DNA of 64,000 nucleotides from Gp6-AA40 sp035492455 (lineage in GTDB: Bacteria; Acidobacteriota; Vicinamibacteria; Vicinamibacterales; UBA2999), in the NCBI GenBank assembly GCA_035492455.1, contig DATJJE010000054.1:19322-83321 (forward strand), given 5' to 3'. Position 1 is the first letter of the stretch. Each line of letters starts with the position of its first letter. The position numbers and the translations under genes were made by a program. The notes under the pieces were generated by a model. It made no database searches, had not been told where the DNA came from, and worked only from the letters and a program-made list of their open reading frames with translations. Positions 25,458-34,374 of the stretch are shown here, piece by piece.

Positions 25458-25461
25458 GACA
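25445..25461 (+). promoter_or_regulatory. CTTGACA direct repeat, ten-base period
   Basis: CTTGACA occurs at 25445-25451 and again at 25455-25461, one helical turn apart, about 100 bases upstream of the response regulator start at 25561. OmpR-family regulators bind head-to-tail repeats with this period, so autoregulation is plausible. TTGACA also matches a -35 box, but I see no good -10 at 16-18 bases. Confidence 0.4.
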
Positions 25462-25560
25462 TCCGGCGCCGCCGCGGCGACCGATACTCGCCTTTCGGTC
25501 CGCGTCCAAGCGCACGTAAACAATGCAGTTCCATCTCCGTCTAATACCACTGTGACGCCC

Positions 25561-26277
25561 ATGACGCGCCATCTGCTCGTCGTAGACGACGATGCCGAGC
25601 TCTGCCAGTTGTTATCCGAATACCTGATGCCTGAAGGCTACGACGTCGAGGCGGTGCATAACGGCACCGAAGGCGTCGAGCGCGCGCTCTCGGGCGACCA
25701 CGCGCTCGTCGTGCTCGACGTGATGCTTCCGGATGTACGCGGCTTCGAGGTGCTGCGGCAGCTGCGCGCCCGCTCGCGTATGCCGGTCCTGATGCTCACC
25801 GCGCGCGGCAACGAGCAGGACCGCATCCTCGGCCTCGAAATGGGTGCCGACGACTATCTTGCGAAGCCGTTCAATCCGCGCGAGCTGTCCGCCCGCATCG
25901 AAGCAATTCTCAGGCGGTCGGGAGACCGCCGCACCGTCGACGCACGCGCCGGCGAGCTCGCAGTTGATGACGTGACGATGAACAAAGCGTCGCGCATGGT
26001 GCGCCGCGGCCCGGAACCGCTCGATCTCACGACGGTCGAATTCGATCTGCTGGAGGCGCTGTTGCGCGCAGCCGGCCGGGTTATTCCGCGCGACGAGCTC
26101 GTGCGCACGGTGCTGAACCGGCCGTTCTCGCCGTTCGACCGCAGCATCGACACGCACGTCAGCAACCTCCGGCGCAAGCTCGGTCCTGGTGCTGACGGCC
26201 TTGACCGCATCAAATCGGTCCGCGGCATCGGCTACCAGTACACCCTTCGTCATGCGCCCAGAGGCGTGGAGAAATAG
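25561..26277 (+). CDS. OmpR/CpxR-type response regulator
   Basis: A 238-residue regulator with a receiver domain (HLLVVDDDAELCQLL; phospho-acceptor Asp in ALVVLDVMLPD near residue 52; Thr in LMLTARG; Lys in YLAKPFNP). A winged-helix output domain ends RIKSVRGIGYQYTLR. The ATG at 25561 begins the receiver directly. The sensor kinase starts at the next base after the stop, and RND efflux genes follow, so this is probably a CpxR-like controller of envelope stress and efflux. The tandem CTTGACA upstream may be its own site. Confidence 0.94.
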   Translation: MTRHLLVVDDDAELCQLLSEYLMPEGYDVEAVHNGTEGVERALSGDHALVVLDVMLPDVRGFEVLRQLRARSRMPVLMLTARGNEQDRILGLEMGADDYLAKPFNPRELSARIEAILRRSGDRRTVDARAGELAVDDVTMNKASRMVRRGPEPLDLTTVEFDLLEALLRAAGRVIPRDELVRTVLNRPFSPFDRSIDTHVSNLRRKLGPGADGLDRIKSVRGIGYQYTLRHAPRGVEK

Positions 26278-27762
26278 ATGCGCCTGCACATCAAGGTGTT
26301 TCTCTGGTTCTGGCTCGGCGTCGTGGTCGTCAGCGGCACGCTGATTGGCTTGACGGAGCTGACCCATTCGCGCGTGCAGGATGACCGCTTGTGGCGCGAA
26401 AAATACGGGCCGCGCGTGGATCTCTGGGCGCGCCAGGAAACGCACATCCTGCGGACGGAAGGACCGGCCGCGCTCGAAGCGTACGTCGGCTCGTTCCAGG
26501 CGGATCCCGGTGTCACGAACTTCATGTTCGACGCCAGCGGTCGCGAGGTCTTCAATCGCACCGCATCGCCGCCGGTGCTGAAGATGGTGGACGGACTGAT
26601 GCAGTCCTCCGGATGGACGCAGGGCGTGGACGCGGCAGAGCGCATCATTGCCGAGCGAGTCATCGACGCCAAGGGCAATCCGTACGTCGTGGTCGTCGAT
26701 TTCCCGGCACCGTCGGTCCTGTCGCGATCGCTCGTGGATCTGTTGGCTGCCGACTTCAGCGACGGACGTCCGACGCGCGCGTCCCTCCTCCGCCTCACCG
26801 TCGTCGTCGGCGTTGCCGGCATCTTCTGCTTCGTGCTCGCGCGGCACATCGCAGCCCCCATCGATCGTCTCCGCTCGGCGACGAAGAAGATTGCCCACCA
26901 GCAGCTGCAGACGAGGATCGATCGCGGCGTGCTCAATCGCGGTGACGAGATTGCGGCCCTCGGACGCGACTTCAACGGCATGGCCGACCGCATCGAGACG
27001 CTGGTCACCGCGCAGCGCCACCTGCTCGCGGACGTTTCGCATGCGCTCCGTTCGCCGCTGGCGCGCCTCAACGTCGCGCTCGGGCTGGCGCGCCGCCACA
27101 GCGCGCCTGGCGCGCGCGAGCATCTCGATCGTATCGAGCTCGAGACCGAGAGGCTCAACACACTGATCGGCCAGCTGCTGACGATGGCGCGTGTGGACAG
27201 CGGCATCGGCCTCGAGCCGCGAGTCGTCTTCGACGTGGCGGCAATCGTCGACGAGGTGGCAATGGACGCCGACTACGAAGCGCGCGCGCGTCGCTGCGTC
27301 GTCGAGGTGTCCGGCGCACGCAACTGCATGGTGTCGGGCGCTGCCGACATGATTCGCGGCGCCATCGAGAACGTTGTCCGCAACGCGGTACGCCACGCGG
27401 CGGACGGCACGCCGGTGGAGATTTTCCTGGAGCGGCGCGACGAGAAGATGCCGGGCACGGTGGTCATCAACGTGCGTGACCATGGCGCTGGCGTGCCCGA
27501 GAAGATCGTGCCGAGCCTTTTCGTGCCGTTCTATCGCGGGCCACACGCCGACAACAACCAGAACGGGACAGGGCTGGGCCTCGCCATTACGCGCCGGGTC
27601 TTTGAAGTACATGGAGGGACGGCGACTGCCGCCAACGCCGAGGGCGGAGGCTTTGTCGTCGTGCTCGAATTGCCGCTGCAGGCGCAGGGCGGCGCCGATC
27701 AATCTGAGGCCGTGAGGCCGACCATCGAGGAGCAGGGGAAGAATGCCATTACGGCGGCGTGA
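26278..27762 (+). CDS. Sensor histidine kinase (CpxA-like)
   Basis: A 494-residue membrane kinase. TM1 is at about 5-25, a periplasmic domain of about 140 residues follows, and TM2 is near 178-196 (LTVVVGVAGIFCFVLA). Then come HAMP and HisKA, with His in LLADVSHALRSPLARL as in CpxA. ATP-binding boxes follow: NVVRNAVRHA (N), RDHGAGVP (G1) and GTGLGLAIT (G2). It starts immediately after the response regulator's stop, and its end overlaps the adaptor gene by 20 bases, making one transcription unit. The signal is unknown; misfolded envelope protein or toxic compounds would fit. Confidence 0.94.
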   Translation: MRLHIKVFLWFWLGVVVVSGTLIGLTELTHSRVQDDRLWREKYGPRVDLWARQETHILRTEGPAALEAYVGSFQADPGVTNFMFDASGREVFNRTASPPVLKMVDGLMQSSGWTQGVDAAERIIAERVIDAKGNPYVVVVDFPAPSVLSRSLVDLLAADFSDGRPTRASLLRLTVVVGVAGIFCFVLARHIAAPIDRLRSATKKIAHQQLQTRIDRGVLNRGDEIAALGRDFNGMADRIETLVTAQRHLLADVSHALRSPLARLNVALGLARRHSAPGAREHLDRIELETERLNTLIGQLLTMARVDSGIGLEPRVVFDVAAIVDEVAMDADYEARARRCVVEVSGARNCMVSGAADMIRGAIENVVRNAVRHAADGTPVEIFLERRDEKMPGTVVINVRDHGAGVPEKIVPSLFVPFYRGPHADNNQNGTGLGLAITRRVFEVHGGTATAANAEGGGFVVVLELPLQAQGGADQSEAVRPTIEEQGKNAITAA

Positions 27763-28888
27763 GCTCGTTTTGCTGACCGCGATTATCGCGGCGAATTGTT
27801 CCAAAGCCTCCACGCCGGTGCAGGCGGCGCGCACATCGGCGGATGACAACGCCGTGCTCGTCACCGTCGCGCCGGTCGTGAAAAAGGCGATGCCGCTCGA
27901 GATCCGCGTGATCGGCACGGCCGAAGCCGAATCCACGGTGGCGGTGCATGCGCAGATCACCGGCGCGATCACGTCCGTGAACTTCACCGAGGGCGACGAC
28001 GTACAGCAAGGACAGGTGCTGTTCACGCTGGATCGGCGCCCGCTGGAGGCGACGCTGCAGCAGGTGCAGGCAAACCTCGCGCGCGACCTCGCCCAGGCGG
28101 AGGACGCCAGGACGCAGGCGTCGCGGTATCAGACGCTCGCCGGCCGCGGTCTTGTGTCGGGACAGGAGGTGCAGGCGAAGTCAACAGCAGCGGCGGCGCT
28201 CGACGCGACAGTGCAAGCGGATCGCGCGGCGGTCGAAAACGCTGCTGTGCAGCTCGATTACGCCACCATCAAGGCGCCGATCGCCGGCCGCACCGGTGCC
28301 CTCATCGTTCATCCCGGCAACCTCGTACGCGCCAACGACGCAACGCCGCTCGTCGTCATCAACCGCATCGCCCCGATCAATGTCTCGTTCGGCATTCCCG
28401 AAGGCCAGCTTCCGGCGTTCAAGCGCTACCTCGCCGAGCGGACGCTGCGTGTCGAGGCGAACGCGCCGTCTGAGACGATACCCTCGATGGGCCACATCAC
28501 CTTCATCGACAACGCGGTGGATCCGACCACCGGCACGATCAAGGTCAAGGGATCGTTTGCCAATGAAGACCGGCGGCTCTGGCCGGGACAGTTCGTCAAT
28601 GTCATCGTGACGCTGAAGACCGAGCCAGCGGCCGTCGTCGTGCCGACGGTGGCCATCCAGGCCGGTCAGCAGGGCGACTTCGCGTTTGTCGTCAAACCAG
28701 ATCAAACAGTAGACCTGCGAACCGTGACCGTCGACCGCACCGCCGGTACCGAGAGCGTCGTCAAGGACGGCCTCAAGCCGGGCGAGACGGTCATCACCGA
28801 CGGCCAGCTGCGGCTGGTGGCCGGCAGCCGCATCAAGGTGAAATCGGACGCCTCGCAGCCCAATGGGTCGCAGGTGGCGACGCGATGA
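27743..28888 (+). CDS. RND efflux periplasmic adaptor (membrane fusion protein)
   Basis: A 381-residue adaptor linking the inner-membrane pump to an outer-membrane channel. A lipobox-like IIAANC precedes the mature chain. The barrel-sandwich/lipoyl halves are visible (VHAQITGAITSVNFTEGDDV and LDYATIKAPIAGRTGALIVH) around an alpha-helical hairpin of about 60 residues. The beta-barrel and membrane-proximal segments follow. It resembles MdtA. It overlaps the kinase by 20 bases and the pump gene by 4 (ATGA). No outer-membrane TolC-type gene is nearby, so the channel must be encoded elsewhere. Confidence 0.93.
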   Translation: MPLRRRELVLLTAIIAANCSKASTPVQAARTSADDNAVLVTVAPVVKKAMPLEIRVIGTAEAESTVAVHAQITGAITSVNFTEGDDVQQGQVLFTLDRRPLEATLQQVQANLARDLAQAEDARTQASRYQTLAGRGLVSGQEVQAKSTAAAALDATVQADRAAVENAAVQLDYATIKAPIAGRTGALIVHPGNLVRANDATPLVVINRIAPINVSFGIPEGQLPAFKRYLAERTLRVEANAPSETIPSMGHITFIDNAVDPTTGTIKVKGSFANEDRRLWPGQFVNVIVTLKTEPAAVVVPTVAIQAGQQGDFAFVVKPDQTVDLRTVTVDRTAGTESVVKDGLKPGETVITDGQLRLVAGSRIKVKSDASQPNGSQVATR

Positions 28889-31800
28889 ATCTCTCCGCGC
28901 TTTTCATCAAACGTCCGATCGCCACGACGCTGGTCGTGCTCGGCATGATGGTGTTCGGAGCGATGGCGTACCGGCAGCTGCCGGTGAGCGACCTCCCCAC
29001 CATCGACTTCCCAACGATCCGCGTGCAGGCGAACCTGCCGGGCGCGAGCCCCGAGACGATGGCCGCGGCGGTGGCGTTGCCGCTGGAGAAACAGTTCGCC
29101 ACCATTCCCGGCCTCGACTCCATCAATTCGACGAGCTCGCTCGGCAATACGAATATCGTTCTGCAGTTCAACCTGAGTCGCGACATCGACGCCGCGGCGG
29201 CCGACGTGCAATCGATGATCGCGCGGACGTCACGGCAGCTGCCGACGCAGATGCCTGCGCCGCCGTCCTATCAGAAGGTCAATCCCGGTGATGATGCGGT
29301 GATGCAGCTCGTGCTGTATTCGTCCACGCTGCCTGCGTCACAGGTGGACGAGTACGCCGAGTCGACGATCGCGCAGCGCATCTCGACGGTGCCGGGCGTG
29401 GCTCAGGTGCAGGTCGGCGGCGCGGCGAAGTACGCGGTGCGGGTCGATCTCGATCCGCGCAACCTGTCGGCGCACGGCATTGGCATCGACGAGGCGGCAA
29501 CGGCGATTCAGGCGGCCAACGTCAACCTGCCGACAGGCACCATCTACGGCGCGGATCACACCTACACCATCCTCGCGAACGGGCAGATGCTGCGCGCCCG
29601 TGAGTACGCGTCGACGATCGTCGCCTATCGCAACGGCAACCCCGTCCGCCTCGACGCCATTGCCCACGTCTACGACGGCATCGAGAACGACAAGTCGCCG
29701 TTCTGGTTCAATGGGGAGCGCGCCATCTCACTGTCGGTGCAGAAGCAGCCGGGCACCAACGTCGTGGCCGTCGTCGACGCGGTGAAGGCGCTGCTGCCGG
29801 AGTTCCGCGCGCAGCTGCCGCCGTCGATCACGCTCGACATCCGCAGCGACCGGTCGATCGCCATCCGCGAATCGGTACGGGACATCAAGATCACCCTGCT
29901 GCTGACGATCGCGCTGGCGGTGCTGGTCATTTTCCTGTTCCTGCGCAACATCTCGGCGACGATCATTCCCAGCCTGACGCTGCCCGTGTCCCTGGTGGCG
30001 ACTTTCGCGGTGATGTACGAGCTGAATTACAGCCTCGACAACCTGTCGCTGTTGGCGCTCATCCTGTCGGTCGCCTTCATCGTCGACAACACCATCGTCA
30101 TCCTCGAAAACATCGTTCGACACATGGAATTAGGCAAGAGCCCGATGCGCGCCGCGATGGAAGGGTCGAAGGAGATTGCGTTCACCATCGTGTCGATGAC
30201 GCTCGCGCTCGTTGCAGTGTTCATTCCCGTGCTGTTCATGGGCGGTATCGTCGGCCGTCTGCTCAACGAGTTCGCGGTGACGATTGCGGTGGCGATTCTT
30301 GTCTCCGGATTCGTCTCCATCAGCCTGACCCCGATGCTGTGCAGCCGCTTTCTGACGCCGCCCGAGGCCCAGCATCACGGCTGGTTCTACAACGCGACGG
30401 AAAAGATGTTCGATGCGTGGCGGCGGCTCTACGACGTGACGCTGCGACAGAGCCTTCGCTTCCATGCCGCCACGATGGCGATTTCGATCGCGCTCATCGC
30501 CGCGACTGCCTACTTGTTCACGCTCGTTCCGAAGGGCTTCCTGCCGAACGAGGACGTGGGACGTATCAATGTCACCACCGAGGCCATCCAAGGCATCGGC
30601 TTCGACGACATGGTGCGCAAAGAGCAGCAGATCGCCGAGATTATCGGCCGCAACCAGAGCATCAACGGCCTGTCGAATTTCGTGTTCGGCAACCGCGGCA
30701 ACGTCAACATCGATCTCAAGCCGCGCGACGAACGTACGCAGACTGCGCAGGAGGTCATCACATCCCTCCGCCCGCTCGTCACGCAGGTGCCCGGCCTGCG
30801 CGTGTTCATCAACATGCCGCAGCAGATCAATCTCGGCGGGCAGCAAGGCGCGCGCAGCCCGTATCAGTTCACGCTGCAGGACACCGATACGACGGAGCTT
30901 TATCGCTGGGCGCCGGTGCTGGAGGACAAGCTCCGCGCGATTGCCGGGCTCGAGGACGTCAGCAGCGACCTGCAGGTGAAGAATCCGCAGGTGCGCGTGC
31001 AGATGAACCGCGACCGCATCGCCGCGCTCGGGCTCACCGTGAACCAGGTGGAGACGGCGTTGAACAACGCCTACGGCACACGGCAGGTCTCGCAGATTTA
31101 CGCACCGAACAACCAGTATCAGGTGGTGATGCAGGTCGCGCCCGAGTTCCAGCGCGATCCCGCGGCTCTGTCAATGCTCTATGTGCGGGCATCGGGCGGC
31201 CGGCTGATTCCGCTCGACACGCTGGCGACGGTGTCCACGGATGTTGGGCCGCTGAACGTGGCGCACACCGGCCAGCTTCCCTCGGTCACGATCTCCTTCA
31301 ACCTGAAACCCGGAGTGGCGCTCGGCGACGCGGTGGCCGAGATTCAGTCGACGGCCGCGGCGACGCTCCCGTCCACGATCACGACCAGCTTCCAGGGTGC
31401 CGCGCAGGCATTCCAGGATTCGCTGCGCGGGCTCGGCCTGATTCTCGCCATGGCCATCGTCGTCATCTACATCGTGCTCGGCGTGCTCTACGAGAGCTTC
31501 ACGCATCCGCTCACGATTCTCTCGGGGCTGCCGGCCGCCGGGTTCGGCGCGCTGCTGACGCTGCTGCTGTTCAAGGCGGAGCTCAGTCTCTACGCGTTTG
31601 TCGGCATCATCATGCTCATCGGCCTGGTGAAGAAGAACGGCATCATGATGGTGGACTTCGCGGTCGCGGCGCAGCGCGAGCGTGGGCTCACGCCGCGCGA
31701 GGCGATCCACGAGGCGTGTCTCGTCCGCTTCCGTCCGATCATGATGACGACGATGGCTGCGCTCGTGGGAACGCTGCCAATCGCGCTCGGACTGGGCGCG

Positions 31801-32007
31801 GGCGCGGAGTCGCGGCGTCCGCTGGGACTGGCGGTGGTCGGCGGCTTGATCGTCTCGCAGCTGCTGACGCTCTACATCACGCCCGTTTACTACGTGTATA
31901 TCGAGAACGCGCGGATGTGGCTGACGCGGCGCCGGCCGCGGCCGGTGCGCGCGAACGTCGAAGAACCAGGCAGCGCGCCAGCGGTCGCTCTGGAGGCGGA
32001 GGCCTGA
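28885..32007 (+). CDS. RND efflux transporter permease (HAE1/MdtBC type)
   Basis: A 1040-residue inner-membrane proton-driven exporter of normal length. The two-fold repeat is clear, with 12 helices and two large periplasmic loops. TM4 carries the proton-relay Asp of the family in LALILSVAFIVDNTIVILEN, although the usual Asp-Asp pair reads Val-Asp there. The second half has YAFVGIIMLIGLVKKNGIMM with the relay Lys. N-terminal FIKRPIATTLVVLGMM is typical. It exports hydrophobic or amphiphilic compounds such as drugs, bile-type detergents or siderophores. It is the last gene of the two-component/efflux operon; its stop lies one base from the convergent VKOR gene. Confidence 0.94.
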   Translation: MNLSALFIKRPIATTLVVLGMMVFGAMAYRQLPVSDLPTIDFPTIRVQANLPGASPETMAAAVALPLEKQFATIPGLDSINSTSSLGNTNIVLQFNLSRDIDAAAADVQSMIARTSRQLPTQMPAPPSYQKVNPGDDAVMQLVLYSSTLPASQVDEYAESTIAQRISTVPGVAQVQVGGAAKYAVRVDLDPRNLSAHGIGIDEAATAIQAANVNLPTGTIYGADHTYTILANGQMLRAREYASTIVAYRNGNPVRLDAIAHVYDGIENDKSPFWFNGERAISLSVQKQPGTNVVAVVDAVKALLPEFRAQLPPSITLDIRSDRSIAIRESVRDIKITLLLTIALAVLVIFLFLRNISATIIPSLTLPVSLVATFAVMYELNYSLDNLSLLALILSVAFIVDNTIVILENIVRHMELGKSPMRAAMEGSKEIAFTIVSMTLALVAVFIPVLFMGGIVGRLLNEFAVTIAVAILVSGFVSISLTPMLCSRFLTPPEAQHHGWFYNATEKMFDAWRRLYDVTLRQSLRFHAATMAISIALIAATAYLFTLVPKGFLPNEDVGRINVTTEAIQGIGFDDMVRKEQQIAEIIGRNQSINGLSNFVFGNRGNVNIDLKPRDERTQTAQEVITSLRPLVTQVPGLRVFINMPQQINLGGQQGARSPYQFTLQDTDTTELYRWAPVLEDKLRAIAGLEDVSSDLQVKNPQVRVQMNRDRIAALGLTVNQVETALNNAYGTRQVSQIYAPNNQYQVVMQVAPEFQRDPAALSMLYVRASGGRLIPLDTLATVSTDVGPLNVAHTGQLPSVTISFNLKPGVALGDAVAEIQSTAAATLPSTITTSFQGAAQAFQDSLRGLGLILAMAIVVIYIVLGVLYESFTHPLTILSGLPAAGFGALLTLLLFKAELSLYAFVGIIMLIGLVKKNGIMMVDFAVAAQRERGLTPREAIHEACLVRFRPIMMTTMAALVGTLPIALGLGAGAESRRPLGLAVVGGLIVSQLLTLYITPVYYVYIENARMWLTRRRPRPVRANVEEPGSAPAVALEAEA

Positions 32008-32008
32008 C

Positions 32009-32899
32009 CTACGGGTTCCTGAATCTCGCGGCGTCTGGGAAGCCGGTCGCATCGGCGAGCTCGGCGAGCGTCATCACCTGACCGACGTAGCGGCGGCCGT
32101 TGATTACCCACGTGGGATACGTATCCACGCCGGCCACGGTGCAGGCTGACGCCTGCGGAGCGGTAGGCCCGGCGAGATTGCATTCGATATACGGCAGGCG
32201 CTTTGCCGATGCGCCGAACATCCGCTTCTGTTCCTGACAGTGCGGGCACCACGACGCGCCGTAGAACAACACACCTTTGTCGGCCAGGTGCTCCGCCAGT
32301 GCACGCACCTGCGGGTCTTCAGGGCCGCTCGGCTCCTCCACCGCTTTGATGTTGTTGCCGTGCACGACGAGGATCACTAACGCCGCTGCCGCGACGCGCC
32401 CGGCGGCGAGCCACAGCCACGAGCGCTGCGCCATTTCGGTTGGTCGCTGAGCGATGACCACGGCGAGAATCGACGTCATCAGCGCCAGCGACGTGAGACA
32501 GTACGGACATGCCGACTGGAGCATCGTCAGCGACACGACCGTGAGGTAGGCGCTGTAACAGACGCCGACGAGTGCGACGGTCCACGCCAACGACCACTGT
32601 CGATCCGCGCGCCGCACGAATGCGATCGCCGCCAGCGCGGCGTAGCCGAGGAATCCCCATAGCGACGTCGGCAGGCCCAGCAGCGTGGCCCAGCGGCTCG
32701 AGAGGACGACGTCGCATCCTCCGCCAACCGCGCAGCCCTGGAGGGCGCCGCCGCTGAACTTCGCCCACGTCAAGTACGCCGTCAGCAGCATGCCGACGAT
32801 GCTCAAGGCGAGCAGCGGCCAATTGGGTGTCGAACGAACTACGTACGTTTCCTGCAGTGGCGCGCTCTTCACGCGTCGTGCTTTCGATTTCTTAGCCAT
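32009..32899 (-). CDS. VKOR-thioredoxin fusion (disulfide-bond formation)
   Basis: A 296-residue membrane protein with a vitamin K epoxide reductase domain of four to five helices. It is fused to a C-terminal thioredoxin-like domain. VKOR cysteines are present: a loop pair in LQGCAVGGGCDVVLSS and the redox CxxC in SACPYCLTSLA. The thioredoxin part has FYGASWCPHCQEQK and the cis-Pro segment VDTYPTWVINGRRY. Such fusions replace DsbB/DsbA, oxidising secreted proteins and passing electrons to quinone. A Lys/Arg-rich N-terminus precedes the first helix. A terminator for the upstream gene lies just before its start. Confidence 0.93.
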   Translation of the reverse strand: MAKKSKARRVKSAPLQETYVVRSTPNWPLLALSIVGMLLTAYLTWAKFSGGALQGCAVGGGCDVVLSSRWATLLGLPTSLWGFLGYAALAAIAFVRRADRQWSLAWTVALVGVCYSAYLTVVSLTMLQSACPYCLTSLALMTSILAVVIAQRPTEMAQRSWLWLAAGRVAAAALVILVVHGNNIKAVEEPSGPEDPQVRALAEHLADKGVLFYGASWCPHCQEQKRMFGASAKRLPYIECNLAGPTAPQASACTVAGVDTYPTWVINGRRYVGQVMTLAELADATGFPDAARFRNP

Positions 32900-32907
32900 C
32901 GGTGCTC

Positions 32908-32951
32908 AAAAAAAATCGCGGGCGCGCAGGCCTGGACCCACGCACCCGCGA
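32908..32951 (-). terminator. Rho-independent terminator after the cytochrome/lyase-like gene
   Basis: Read on the minus strand, an 11-base stem (32941-32951 with 32916-32926, one A-C mismatch) encloses a 14-base loop and is followed directly by eight Ts (A8 at 32908-32915 on the plus strand). This is the best classical terminator in the window. It ends transcription from 34253-32991 before the VKOR gene. Confidence 0.8.
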
Positions 32952-32994
32952 ACCCTATGAACCTATTGAACCCTCTGAACCCGTTGAACCCTAT
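32950..32994. repeat. Five tandem copies of a 9-base unit (GAACCCTAT-like)
   Basis: Five head-to-tail units: GAACCCTAT, GAACCTATT, GAACCCTCT, GAACCCGTT and GAACCCTAT. On the other strand the unit reads GGGTTCAAN. The last copy runs into the stop codon of the minus-strand gene, and the first abuts the terminator stem. Nothing codes here. Confidence 0.7.
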
Positions 32995-34253
32995 TTCGTT
33001 CCACGCTGCGTGGTCTTCGGCGTCTGCACATAGGCCACGCGGTTGACGCCGCTCTCGGCCATGGCGATGTCGCCGTTCGCGAACACGCTCATGTTGCGGA
33101 CGACTCCGCCGCCACCCGGGATGATCCAGCTCTGGAACTTCTCCGTCTTCGGGTCGAAGCGCACGATCGTGTTGGGCCGGATCGCCGACTCGTTGTACCA
33201 GATGACCCCGTTCACCTGCACGATGCCGTAGGGCTGTGACTTCGGACCGCTCGGCGATGGCCACTCCTTCGACGCCTTGGTCTTCGGGTTGTACATCCCC
33301 AGATAGCCGCGCGAGTAGTCCGCGTAGTAGACCACGTCGTCGGCCGTGATGGTCAGGCGACGCGGACGCGATTCGGCATTCGGCAGCTCGTATTCGGTGA
33401 TCGCCATCGTGTCGAGATCGAACTTCGCGAGGCGGTTCGCGCCGAACTCGCAGATGAAGGGGCTGCCGTCGGACATCATCACCATGCCGTACGGCTGCGA
33501 GCGGGGCTTCGGCATCGTCACGAGCTTGATCTCGCCGGTGGCCGGGTTCAGGCGGCCGACCATGTTCGAGTTCTGCAGCGTGAACCAGAGCATCCCCTTC
33601 TTGTCGAAGAGCGGCGTGTGCGGATCGCGCGCCATCGGATCGGGCATCTTGTATTCCTTGACCTCGCCGGTCTTGGGATTCAGCTTGCCGATGAGGCCGC
33701 CGAAGTTGCCTGCGTACCAGATGTTTCCTTCCTTGTCCATCGTCAGGCCGTGCGGACCGGTTCTCTTCGTCGGCAGCGGGTATTCCTTGATGGCGTTGGT
33801 CTTCGGATCGACGTGGCCGATCACGTCGGCCCACATGCCCGCCCAGTAGATGGTGCCGTCAGGCGCGGCGTACGGATCGTGCGGCCGCGAGCCGAGCGTC
33901 GGCGCGACCCATTCCTTGATGTTCACCTTCAGATCGCCGGGGACGACGACGGTCTTCGGCCGATCCGGTTTCTCCGGGAAGTTCTTTGCGAGATACGCAG
34001 CAATGATCTGCACCCGGTCGTCCGGCAGCTTCACCATCGAGGTGAACGTGTCGCGCCAGTCCTTCTCGCTGAAGCCCCACGACTGGGTGATGTTGTTAAT
34101 GCCGTGGCACTTGGTGCACTCCTGCGCGACCGCCTCCTTGCCGGGACCGTCGGGCAGATCGGCGGCGCCGCCGTTTCGCTGACCGGCAGTCGGCGCGATC
34201 GTGCACATGAACATCGTGGCCGCAGCCAGGATTCCGAGCGAAATCTTCGACAT
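32991..34253 (-). CDS. Secreted cytochrome c fused to a streptogramin-lyase-like propeller
   Basis: A 420-residue secreted protein. After a signal peptide (MSKISLGILAAATMFMCTIA) comes a short c-type haem domain with the Cys46-Thr-Lys-Cys49-His50 motif (CTKCHG). A seven-bladed propeller of the Vgb/SMP-30 type follows; blades repeat YAAPDGTIYWAG, LTMDKEGNIWYAGN and MVMMSDGSPFICEF. The haem suggests a periplasmic electron-transfer or sensor role, not antibiotic cleavage. Relatives annotated as virginiamycin B lyase are often not lyases. The ATG at 34253 follows AGGAGGAGAC. It diverges from the lectin-like gene. Confidence 0.85.
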   Translation of the reverse strand: MSKISLGILAAATMFMCTIAPTAGQRNGGAADLPDGPGKEAVAQECTKCHGINNITQSWGFSEKDWRDTFTSMVKLPDDRVQIIAAYLAKNFPEKPDRPKTVVVPGDLKVNIKEWVAPTLGSRPHDPYAAPDGTIYWAGMWADVIGHVDPKTNAIKEYPLPTKRTGPHGLTMDKEGNIWYAGNFGGLIGKLNPKTGEVKEYKMPDPMARDPHTPLFDKKGMLWFTLQNSNMVGRLNPATGEIKLVTMPKPRSQPYGMVMMSDGSPFICEFGANRLAKFDLDTMAITEYELPNAESRPRRLTITADDVVYYADYSRGYLGMYNPKTKASKEWPSPSGPKSQPYGIVQVNGVIWYNESAIRPNTIVRFDPKTEKFQSWIIPGGGGVVRNMSVFANGDIAMAESGVNRVAYVQTPKTTQRGTK

Positions 34254-34295
34254 GTCTCCTCCTCAGAAGACCGTTGCGCAGAGGGATCCTAACAA

Positions 34296-34337
34296 GAAAC
34301 CCGGTTGCACATCGAATACCTTGTCAAACCGGGTTTC
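34296..34337. promoter_or_regulatory. 11-base inverted repeat upstream of the lectin-like gene
   Basis: GAAACCCGGTT (34296-34306) and AACCGGGTTTC (34327-34337) are perfect inverted arms 20 bases apart, with centres about three helical turns apart. TTGTCA (34321-34326) and TACACT (34341-34346) flank the second arm and resemble -35 and -10 boxes, though 14 bases apart is short. It is a candidate operator for the gene at 34375, or an RNA hairpin. Confidence 0.45.
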
Positions 34338-34374
34338 ATTTACACTTTCTTTCCGGTTTCAGGAGGAGATTGAG

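Noticed and set aside
25446..25488. Sigma-70 promoter from TTGACA and GATACT
   Set aside because: Spacing from either TTGACA to GATACT is 21 or 31 bases, too long for a standard promoter.
25612..28026. An 804-codon minus-strand frame opposite the two-component and efflux adaptor genes
   Set aside because: No motif, heavy His/Arg/Asp bias, and three convincing genes on the other strand with start/stop coupling.
32950..32994. Possible CRISPR array
   Set aside because: The 9-base units are contiguous with no spacers and no cas genes are present; it is a simple tandem repeat.
32991..34253. Antibiotic-inactivating virginiamycin B lyase
   Set aside because: The propeller resembles Vgb, but the N-terminal haem motif and signal peptide point to a periplasmic redox or binding role, so resistance should not be inferred.
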